NCBI GenBank assembly: GCA_005281725.1
Contig: SSBO01000003.1
Span: forward strand, 8,974,479-9,038,478
Reading direction: 5' to 3'
Source of the DNA: Wuchereria bancrofti
Taxonomy: Eukaryota > Nematoda > Chromadorea > Rhabditida > Onchocercidae
Length of the DNA: 64,000 nucleotides
Made by a program: the position numbers and the translations under genes. Of this stretch, positions 39,301 through 51,300 are shown one piece after another. The notes under the pieces are model-generated. The model did no database searches, was not told where the DNA came from, and saw nothing but the letters and a program-made list of their open reading frames with translations. Position 1 is the first letter of the stretch; the number at the start of each line of letters is the position of its first letter.

Positions 39301-42300
39301 AAACAAACACATACGGCCTAGGAAACGAGGCAATAAAATAAAGAGCAAATAATAAATAATTGGCCAAGCAATAAATATAAGGCAAAAAAAAAATGAGCCA
39401 TAGGAACATATATGATGTGGCTATGTTTATTTAAAAATATATATTTTAGCAGAGATATTACAATTATTTCATATCAATGCAAATTTATAATATTTATCAT
39501 AGAACTTGCAAAAAGAATTGTGTAATTAATTAGTAATTAATTAAAAAATGATACGTTAGAATATTTATAATTATAGTGATTAATTATCAAAAGGTATTTT
39601 ATCATTTTAATTCAAATTTATAAATGATTAATTCTTCTAATAGTTTTATTTATTACTAAAAAATTTAAATGCAAAACAAATTTAATATTATTTACTAACT
39701 TACAAATGTACTAATATCCTATTAAAACTAATATTTACAAGCATAAACACGAGTTTCTTTCAAATTTCTTTCAAAAATTTTTGGTAATTAATTAAATAAA
39801 ATTAACTTTACATTAATTCATTGAGGAAAAATTGCTGCCTTTAAATTAACACCTCAATATTTTATAAAGGTTTTTTTTTTTTTTTTGAAAAAACTGTCTA
39901 AAAATTACATGAATTTTTATTTAGTGAAAAATTTTATTTTTAAATGACTTTTTTTACAATTCTTTTACAATTGTATTTTTCATTCATTCTTTTGACTTCG
40001 TATTAATTAAAATTACATTCTGTCAAATAAAAAATAAAAAAAAAAAAGAAAAACGAAAAAAAAAATGAAAAGAATGAGAAAAATGTAACTGTAATATTAT
40101 TTGAAAAAATAATTAGAAATGAAATTTTGCCGACATATATAACTATAATTAAATGAGGAATGAATTGTTTCCTTTTTTTTTCTCTCTCTCGCTCTCTCTT
40201 CTCTTTTTTTTTTTTAAATCAATATAATAAAATAAAAGTAATTAAGTTGACAATGATGAGACAGTAGTACACTTCAATTGCATTTGTAATATGAGTGGCA
40301 CTAAAATTTGCTATAAAAATTGCTATAATTAAAATGAAATAGTAGTAGTGGTAGTAAATTATAGTAAAAGTAATAGTTAGTAGTAAAAAGTAATAGTTAT
40401 AAAAGATCTGCTAAAAATAATAAAATTGTAATTCAGTGCTTTTGAAATGAAATCCAATAATGGATATCTTCTTCAGTTTATGATTAATGTAAGATAAAAG
40501 CTTTTGAAGGGTTACTTTTCAAATTTAAATGTAAATTTCCTGGCGATAGTTTGCATGCAATTGTTGCTGGTGACATCAATGTGTGACATAAGATGACCAA
40601 TCAGAGTAATAGATAGCATTTTTAGAATGATTTAGAATGAATAAAAGCTTTTTATAAAGTTAGAGTTAAATTTTATATTATTTCATTCTTCTAATTTTCT
40701 TTCTTTCTTTTTTTTTATCAATTAATTTTAACTCTACATTAATGCCAAAAATTTTGCAAAATTGATTTATTATGACTTAAAAAAGGACTAAATAATTGAT
40801 ATGAATTAATATGAGTTAATTAGAGATTGATGATTAATTTACTGTTTTAAAAACCAAAAAAAAAATTACTTTTCAATTTTTTGAATATGCAAAATATTAA
40901 TTGAGTAAAATTATGTATAAATTTTTAAATCTTTTTTTCAAATTTTTTTCTGAATGAAATTTGTAAAAAATTTTGCCATAACTTTTATAATTTCTTGCAT
41001 TTTTAAAGTATTTTTTTAATTTATTTTTTTGCGATGAATGTTATTAGAAATAATATTATATGTTTTTGTTTATTTGTTTATTTTTTTTTGATTTCAAATA
41101 ATAATACATTTGTTCTCTTTTTTTTTTTGGAATATAATGTATGACAGTCACAACTACACCTACACACATACATATGTACACGTACACGCACACACGTGCA
41201 CACACACACACGCAAACACACATTATTGTTGTATATACGAATATATTTTTTTCTACAAAAAAATTTTTCTTCAGACTTCCATCGCCATCAATTCGTACAT
41301 CAACGACAATTCATTCAAATACAATCGCTGCAGCGCATGCAGCGAATTCACGTTTGGCAACACCAACACGAAGCGTTGTCAAAGAAGGTATATCTTCCTG
41401 TATTTTTCTTTGTTTGTTTTTTTTTTCTCCTTTTTTACTTTTTATTAAATTGTATAATTTTAAATTTAATGAAATTAATGATGAGTTCATATGCTAATAT
41501 AATTGATAATATGTTTAAATATTTATTGCTAAATTTTTTAAAGTAATTGAATAACGTTTTTTTTCTTTCTTTTTATGAATAAGAGATAAGATCATATTGA
41601 TTGTTTGACCTTTGACTTTTTGTTTCGCATATTAATATTATCATTTGTCATTTGATCAATTTAGTTAAAAGCGATAAATATTGTTATTACGAAAAGAATA
41701 AACGATATTGATTGATAATAAAATAAAGGGGGAAATATACCACTGATAAAAAAAAGAAAAATGAAAGAAATACAAATGTTTTGAAAAAATATTTTATAAT
41801 TTTGATTAAATATGGATTATTTTGGTTTAACTCCAAAATTTGTAATTGTTTTTACTAGTGCATTTTCATTTCAGTCTGAATAAAAGGATAATTACTATTA
41901 TTTTTATAATCGGTGATAATAATATATCTAAATATGCAAGTTAAATTAATTTCAAAAAGAATTGTATAAATTTTGAAATTTAACAAAAAGTAAACATATA
42001 GACATACTAGCAAGTACAATTTAATAATAATAGGGAAGTGATGAAAATTTTTGATGAAATGATAGGATTGTGATAATGAAATTTGATCGATAAATTGACA
42101 TAAAATCAATTTTGTCTACAAGATTACGGTAATTTTAGATGATAAAATAATATGCATGCAATATGCATTCATATTTACTGCAATAACAACTAGTTTTTAT
42201 TTTAATCTATTTATTAAACATTATCATAACATATTTTATCATTTCTGTTATACAAAATTTCATTCATTGTTATATCATTTTGTAATTTTTATTTTTTAAA

Positions 42301-45300
42301 TTTTTAAAATTATTTGCTTCTATTAGATAAGTCATAAATTTTATTCCTACTTCATAATACTTATCAATATACATATCATATCATTTTAATAACAATTTTA
42401 GATATTATGTTATGAGATTGCTTTGGAATTATCAATGCAATTATGAAATGATAGAAACTTTATTCTCTCAGAAGGCTCTAATTAAATTAAAAAAGACGAA
42501 AAGAGTTAAACTTACATTGATTAGATCGAAAATAGTAGAAAGAATAAAATTTCCTTCTCGTATCATATAATAGTTTATGTAATTTCTCATTTCAATTAAA
42601 ATATCTGATAACAAATTTAATTCTTTCCTACTCCTTTTCGTTATAATTTCTTGCTTAATGATTTAATTGCATTTAATTGAATTAAATTTGTACAACAAAC
42701 GAGACTATTTGTTTTCCATTGCTTTTTTACAGCATAATATTAATTAACTAATTTACTAAATCAATAACTACAAAGAACATATCATTTAATTATTTTATCA
42801 TTTCAAATTTACCAAACTAATCTAATTGTTACTATTTTTTTTTTCTCGTACTGTCAGAAAAGAAAAATCCTTTTTTCTTTTTTCTTTTCTTATTTCATTC
42901 TTATTGTTAACAAAGACATATTATAGCATTAAGATATTTTCAAAATTGCTAGAGAAAAATTTTTAAATAGTTTTTTTCTTTTTTAAAAGTAATAATAAAC
43001 AATTCAGGCTAATACAACAAACTGAAATGCAAAGTAAATGACATAGATTTTTGGTTACTTAATTATTTTACCATTTAACTATTACATAATTAGGGTATGA
43101 ATAATTTGTATTTTTGTGATAGAGCGCATTATCTCAAGAAATTGTTAATAAGCTAAACTGTCTGAATTACATTATAATTAGAATGACATATTCAGGGTTG
43201 TGATGTCAAATTAACATCTGTCCACTCAGAAGCTTTATTCATGATTTCATTTGTTTCACAAAGATGTAACAGTTGATGAAGAAGATGAAGAAAAAGAAAA
43301 CAATGTTGACAAGAGACAAGATTATTCATATCTAAATGAATTATAAAATTTAGAAATAAGATATCTTGATTAGTATTTAAAGATTCTCGATAGCTTCATC
43401 ATATTCATATTCATCAGTATCTTTTCCATAACAATTAGAATTGAAAAGTGATAAATAAGAAATGAAAAGATTAAAGCTTGCACTAAATTTGATTAAATTT
43501 TATTTCTTGTATAAAAATTTTCCACTTAAATTTTTTAATGCAATTTTTAATTTATCACTTGTTCTTTTCGATTCAAATTTAAGTCTTAGTATATTAGAAT
43601 ATATGATACTAATGAAATTAATAGGAATAAAAATTAATAAAGATAGATTGTATTCACATCAAGATATAAAAATCAATTTGTGACAAAATTAGTGTATGTG
43701 CGAGTAAATGAATTCGATAAATTTATAATTATAAACTAATATTTGTAATTATAAAAATATGGGAAATATGATTGAATGTGTAATGCTTGTTGTTTACTTT
43801 TGTAATATTTTGTTCTTTTCTTTATTTCTTTAATCTACAAACCAAACAAAAATCTCGAGAGGATGTCATACATTGATCTAGCGATCAAATAAAGAATCCC
43901 GAAATGATGCTTATACTTTGGTCTAGAGATCAGATTAAAATCTCGAAATGATGCCATATTATTTAAAAAAAAATCTCGAAATGATGCCATATTTTGATGC
44001 CCCGTAATTGCTCAATGCTTAGTCTATTTTAATTCGAATGGTCTATTCCAGTTTATTAAAATTTGTCTTGACTATTACAATAATAACAATTTACATTATC
44101 CCACTTTTTTATCGTATGAGTTCCTTTTTCAAATCATTTTAATCTAACCTAAATCTAAGCCTACTTTATCTTTCATCATTTTTTAACTTGTTCAAAAAAG
44201 TTTTCTAACACTTTTAAACAACAATTTTCTCCTAATTAAGTCACACTTCATTCTTTTTTTACTTTTTTAATATTCCGTTTTCATCCTTAGAAAAAAATTT
44301 TGTACTTACAAAAAATTTTCTTTTTTTGCCAACAATGATTATTAATAATTGATTGATTTTAGATTTTAAATATTTCAAATTATGCTTTAACAAAAATGAA
44401 TACACTATGCATTAATATTTTGAATTAGCTCCATCATATCATTTTACATTCAATTTTTGATAATATAGAAAAGATAGATTGGTTTCATTGGTATTTTATT
44501 ACCTCTCAGTTATTTTCCCTTTCTTTCTAATGGATGAAAATCTTTTTTTTAAAGCACATTGAGGATTGTGTTAACTAATTATTCTTCTTTTTAATGCTTT
44601 ATAATTATTTTTCCGTATTTTTTTGATATTCATATTTTCTTTTTGTTTTAAAATTTAAGCATTAACACTTTACTAGTCAATGAAATATACAATTTTTGTT
44701 TTTCTTTTTTTATATCAGTAGTGTTAGGTCAATTAATTATCACACTTATTTCGTGTTTTAGGTGTTAGTTTAGATAATCACTAGGTTAGGTAGTTAATAA
44801 TTTAGTATAATGATTTAAATAGTAATGAATGGTACGATTAGCAATATTAATTTTGATAATTGTGATAATAATATTAAGCAATTTGAAGGAGAAAAAAAAG
44901 GATCATAGGACGCAATTTTAACATTAAATAAGGCTGAAAAAATCAATGCAATGACAAATTAATGAAATCAAAACATGAAAATAAAATCAATGCAGAAATA
45001 AATCTGTTATCAATACTTAATTGAATATGGTATATCGTGTGAATACGGTATATGGGTACAGTAGGACTCCAGCTCGGAAGCGAATGATACGGTACGATGT
45101 TGGTCAAGAAGTGGGGATACTGTAGAATGACAGGCTAAGGACTGTAGAATACAGTACAATAAATAGACCATTCTATTTTCTTATGGACAATTTTTACAAT
45201 AATTCCACTATCAAATTTCTTTGAAATTTTTGGTAAAAGAAAAAATAAGCAAACCACTATATATTAGTTTTTTGAATAAAATTTCCGAAGGAATGTTTTG

Positions 45301-48300
45301 CTATGGGAATTAAATACGAAGCAAATGACGCTAGTGTCATTAAAATTCATAAATCATTTCCTTTTTTTTTGCTTCTGTTCCATTTAATCCGTGGTGTGAA
45401 TTTGACTATTATAACCCATTTGAAATAGTTTCATTTCCCTTAGAGAATACTTCCTTCTTTCTTTTTTCTCGTTCAATTTTCTTTTTCCTTTTTTTTGTTG
45501 ATTAACTAAACTGAATAAGAATAGAAAATATAGCCAATGTTATCTGATATAATGCCTAAAATAATTGTATTACCGATTACAGCATTTTTTTTAAAATACG
45601 CAATCTAATAAAATAGGATATTTTTAAAGATTTTAGAAAATTTCATCCTGAAAATTAAGTGACAACAAATGATTATTTATAATAAATATTATCAGCTAAT
45701 TCCTTTGAGCATTCTTTATTCATGATTAAACTTTCATAATGTATTGCTTTAAGTTTTTACGCACGAATCACGTAACACGTGAACCTCCATTGCTTATTCT
45801 GATTGAATAAATGATCAATTTCTTTCAAATGCTTAACAATCTATCTTATGAAAAGATAAATAAGAGCGCAGTCCATTTCCTTATTACTTCAACGTATTCT
45901 TTTAAAATCAAGCAACTATAATTCACGTGCTACGTGAAACATTTCTTCACGTTCTTCTTTGATTTATTCGTCTTCGACTTTCTAAAATTTCTCAACCAGA
46001 ATGTTATTTTTTATTAGAAGATAATTTCTTTTTTGATTACAGGCATTTTCCTTTTGAAGTCCTTTCAACTTCATATTCCATCCCAACTGATGCATTTTGC
46101 TATAAAATGAATTGAAGCTAAAAATGCTTTAAAAAACTTGATCATACTAAGTGGTATTTACATGAAAATATTTAAAATATGTTATAAAATTTTCAATAGT
46201 AACATTGTTAGCTGTATTTTTGTAAAGGATTTAAGATGAGTGGATATACAATTTCAACAAGTTTAAAACATCGATTAATTCTAGTAGTTTTATCATTTGA
46301 GCAAGAAAATTGGTTACAATTAAAACATAAAGTGATCTGTTTCTTTTTTTAGTAATTGAAATTATAGATGAAAATGAATTGAAGAATGTCATTAGTATTA
46401 ATTCGTCAAGAAATTATACTTCGTTAAATATATTATCATCTTTCTACTAATTTGTTATCTTTATTTTATGAATAAAAATTAATTGAAAGATAATAAAAAT
46501 GATCTTTTTTAACGAATTGCAAATATTCAAAAGCTAAAAATGCTTCATTTATAATTAAAATAAATTTAGAAGAAAGATATATTAGTGTCTTTTCCTTTTC
46601 ATTGCTTGTTTCCTTTGCATGCACATCTTGCATCCTTTATTGCATGCTTTGCATGCTCTTTTAAAATGTCACTTTTACATGTTCCATTCCTGAAATGATT
46701 TGATTAGAGGTAAAGGGAAATACGATTTATGCTTTCTAGATGAATGTTTGTATCACTTTCAATTAGACAAATATTTTCCTAAACAAACTTTGACGATGAC
46801 AAACAGTGAAATATTCCCTTACGTTTACTGACTTTTTATAAATTTTATGAATAATTTAGTTACATTTCATCATTTCCTTTAACATTCACTTTTCTATGAT
46901 TAATTTTAAAGAATTCCTTCTTTACATTTTAAGCATTTCATATTTTGGAAAACAGAAATTTTATGAAATTTCCAAAAATTAGTAATTTAATTGGAACTTT
47001 TTTAAAATTTAAAAATAATTTAGAACATTTAATAGCAATAACTTGATTATCTTTTATTGATTCATTTGAATTCACTTGTTGCACCTTTTTTTTTTTTCAA
47101 CTTACTTTAAAATATATAGCCTAGTTACTCTGTTATAGTGTACTCATTTTATGAGTAATTACTCTGTAATATATGAGTTACTGGAAAAAGTTGCTGTTTA
47201 GAAAATGCGATTTGCATTAATTGTAAACATTTTAATGGTAAATTTAAATTGCTAAATTTAAATAAGAAAATTGAACTCAGTGGACTATGCTAACAATTAA
47301 GTCTAACTTTTATAATAATAATAATAGTGACAGACTAAACTTTCTTTCATTTTTCATAGCCTAGGCTATTTCACGTGGGAATTTGGCTAGCTATAGTAAA
47401 AGTTTTGCTAAACATCAAAGTTGAAGAAGCCATTTTGCATAATAACTAAATATCAAATAGTCTATAGTATGAGGCGCACATTATAGCTTTTATGCTCAAT
47501 TGTTATTCTAAGATTCATTCTTGGCTATATATTGTCCCATTGGCTATTTACTATTTGTTGTTAATGAAGTCAAGTATTATCTCTTGGCATTAATTGATGG
47601 CTACTTAAAGCTTTTAAAGTAAGTATTTAGGTAGTGAAGCGATAAGTGCAGCATAAAATAAATGTAATAGAAATGATTGCAATCTATGCTCAACTCTAAC
47701 TTTTTTTTTCTCATTATATTTTAATAAAATTTATAGTTTAATTAAATAAAAATAAACTTGAATTAAATAATTTGAAATTATTTCACACAACTAACTCTTA
47801 GGGCAAATTTTCTTATACATTTAATTAAACAGTATTTTGGTTTATGTAAATTAAGTAATGAAAAATGTATAGATGGACATTATATTAAACAAGTAATTAA
47901 ATAAAAATTCATAAAAATTATAGAAAAAAAAAGCAATTATACTTTGTCAGATAACTAATAAACTATTGTTGAGAATAACATTTATAAAAGAATAACAAAT
48001 TTTGTTTCTTTGTTACAGTAATGATAACGAATATTATCAGTAATCGAATAGTATTAATTAATTTTATTGCTAATTAAAAAAATTTTTTTTTTCATTAATG
48101 TAAAAATATTTATATAAATAATCAAACACTGATAATAATTAATCGATTTTTTGTGAAACTTTTCTCTTTCCTTCCTTTCCTTTTCCTTTTTTTTTGCCCA
48201 AATAAAAGCTCATTTTATCTTTTTTACCTTCAAAAACTATTCCTTTCTCTTTCTCTTTCTCTCTCTCTCCCTCTCTCTTCTCTTTTTCCTATCAGATAAT

Positions 48301-51300
48301 TCTTCTTCGAATATTATAAAAAAAAAAGAAAAGAAAAGAAAAAAAATCATCCTTGATACCAACATATTTTATCGTTTGTCATTTTCATTCTCATTGACTT
48401 TCACTTTACAAAATTAAATCTTTTTTTTTACTTTAGATTCTAATAAGTATTTTTTAATTATTTTTTCAAATAAAACTTATTATACCTTTCTTTTCTTTTT
48501 CTCTCTCTCGCTTTCTTCTTTCTTATATTAATTTTATTTTAAAAATTTGTTAAAAATTTAATATTTTGTTTGTTCAGTAATATGTATTTAGTATGTAATT
48601 AATTATGTTTTACATTTCCATTTCAAGTATTCAATTATATTTGTATTTTTTTAGCATAAAATATAATATTTATTAGTTATTTTAGGTTATTCAGTGCAAA
48701 CCACAAGTGCAACATCTAAACTTGCATCACCAAAAGCATCAGCACTTCGTGCACCTGTCATACGTATTCATCCACCAACACTCAAAACATCCGGGTATTT
48801 TTACATTTTAAAAATTTGATTTAAAATTTTATACTTTTTTTTAAAATAATTTTAGTTTTTATTTTATAAATTTTCCTCTATTTTAAATATTCAATTCAAA
48901 TGAGATATTTGAAATTATTTATAACATAACATTTTAACTCTAACTTTAGTTAGTCCTTTTTTTTTTCATTCTCAAGTAATAAAATTTAAATAAAATTATT
49001 ATTTCCATAAGATATTTTAAATAAATAATAAGAATTTATTTGATATTTAAATGTTATTATTGCTATTATTACTATCATTACTATTATTAATTATTATTAC
49101 GAAATGATATTAATGATATGATAAAAAGTTTTAATTTATAGATAATATTTTTCAGATTGAATAATAATGATCAATCAAGACCATCATCTCGAAGTAGTTC
49201 ATTAGCTAGTTCTAGTACATATACCTCGGTACCATCAACCACCAGCACAACTCCTTCAACTTCTGCATCAAGTAGTATCACAAATTCATCATCTACAAAC
49301 AATCAAAAAATGCTCAAAATGAAATTTTTTACTGGAAATAAAGATAAAGTTTGTTTTTTGTTTTTTTTTTATTTATTTTAAAACTGTTTAATTAGTCAGT
49401 TTAATATGCATTTTGATGATTGTCTAATTTCATATTAGAAGAATAAATTGTAAGTCAAATGTTTGAAATAATTTTCGGAATTCATAATTTAGGAATTTCG
49501 TACATTCATCAATCGTTTTATTTACGATATATCTTAATGATTAGAGTAATGATGATAATTTAATGATAATTTTTTGGGTATAGTTAATACTGGCGCTTTG
49601 CTTTGATGTTTATATTGGTTATTTCTTCTATCTTTTCTTAATGCCATACCGATCGGTTATTTTTTTTTTAAATTAATTATGCGAAAATATTAAAAAAAAA
49701 AAGAAAAAAACGAAAAACACTTTTGAATTTCTATCGTTCGAATTTTTTGAATTTTAAAATTTAAGAAAAAAAATGCTAATACTTTTACAATCTTTATGGA
49801 ATTAATAAATAAAATGATTGAAAAAAAAAGAAATGTTAAAAATTGGTTCAAATGAATTTTAAAATTTTTGCTATTCAAAATTTTTGTATAAAATTATATT
49901 TTATAAAAAAAAAAAAACAACAATAAACATTTCAGTCTGTCGAAATATTTCTCTTTCATCTTTTTTCTTCCTTTTTTTTTTTTTTGCTTTTGCTTTTTAA
50001 AACAGAAATATAGAAAGGATGCAATCTTGCAATGATAACACATAAAAGCCGTAATGCTTTTTTTTTTTTTTTGTAGTTTTTATTGATCAAATTTAAAGTT
50101 ATCGATTTGTTAGCCTATTTCATCTCTCTTTTCCTTCATTTTTTTTTTTTTATTAACCAATTATTACTAGTTTATTTCATAGTTTTTTTTTTATTTATTT
50201 GTTTCGGATTTTTTAAAAAGAGAAAAAAAAGAAAAGAAAAAGGAAAAAAAAAACTAAAAAGACCTATTCAAAGAGTTATTTCTCTTTTTTTTTTTTGCTT
50301 TTTTTTAAAAAAAAAAAAAAATCTCAAAAAATGAAAAAGGAAATGATAAAAGTAGTATTAGTATTTACAATGTTATCGTTCATTTCATTCATTTTCAAAT
50401 TGAAAATGTCTTTTCCTCTCTTTTATATAAACGAATGGAATTTATATAACTTACACATACATATGTCTGTTTTTTTTTTTTTCTATTACCATAAAATTTA
50501 ATATTTTTCAAGAAAAAAAAAGAAAAACTTTTTTATAGATTTAAAAAAAAATGAAAACGAGGAAAAAAAAATTTTTTTTTTTCTTTTGACCTATGAAATT
50601 TTATATATGCATTTTAATTACACCGAACTATGCACATCATTTCATGATGATATATCGTTAGTAAATCACATCATATCATCATTTTTTTTTTTTTTATTTT
50701 TATTCTATCATTAAATTTTCTCTTATGAAAAATTTTTGTAATTAATTTTAAAAAAAAGTGAAAAAAATCAAAATAAATTTTGTTTGTTACAAATAATTTT
50801 TTTAATTTCATTTATTTTTTAGATTATCAAAGTATGCGTTTATATAAGTATAAAAAGAAGGAAATTTTTGTTGTTAAACAAAAAAAAAAGTTTTTTTTTA
50901 AAATTTAATTACAAATTTTTTTTATCTTCACTTATGCACTCAACTTTTCAAATCTTTCAATTCTTTCTCTAAATTTTTTTTTTGGTAAAATAGAAATAAG
51001 CAAATTGTAAGATTATGATATATATTTATTTAATGCAACAGTTGCATTCCATACTTATATTTAATTAATCAATTAATCAATTTACATAATTAGTATTTTC
51101 ATATAATTTTATATATTACTGATATCATCAATTTCTACGAAATTTAAAAAAAGGAAAATTAAACTTATTTTGTTTGAGAAATCATTGAATGAATTGAAGA
51201 AATGATAGACATTTTCTTTTTCTTTTCTTTTTTTTAAATATATAAGTAATTCTTTATGATATAAGTGCTTCTTTATAACAATTCATGAAATATTTTAAAA

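Larger units (their letters stand above)
41388..48685 (+). other. unc-53: unc-53 intron 7 (7.3 kb)
   Basis: Less repetitive than the other large introns. It holds an acidic open frame at 43245-43346, a hydrophobic 73-codon frame at 43462-43683, a 33-44 bp repeat (43851-44005), a G/C-rich patch (45026-45170), paired CACGT palindromes (45768-45952), a TGCATG cluster (46616-46655) and a CT-rich tract (48239-48290). None is a proven gene. Confidence 0.65.

Noticed and set aside
40590..40660. CCAAT word plus ATAAAAGC stretch as an internal promoter for a short isoform
   Set aside because: Both words are common in A/T-rich DNA; there is no initiator, first exon or ATG that would connect in phase to exon 7.
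41110..41546. Three overlapping 112-118 codon frames
   Set aside because: Shadows of the CA microsatellite and exon 7; only 41275-41387 in one frame fits the UNC-53 phase chain.
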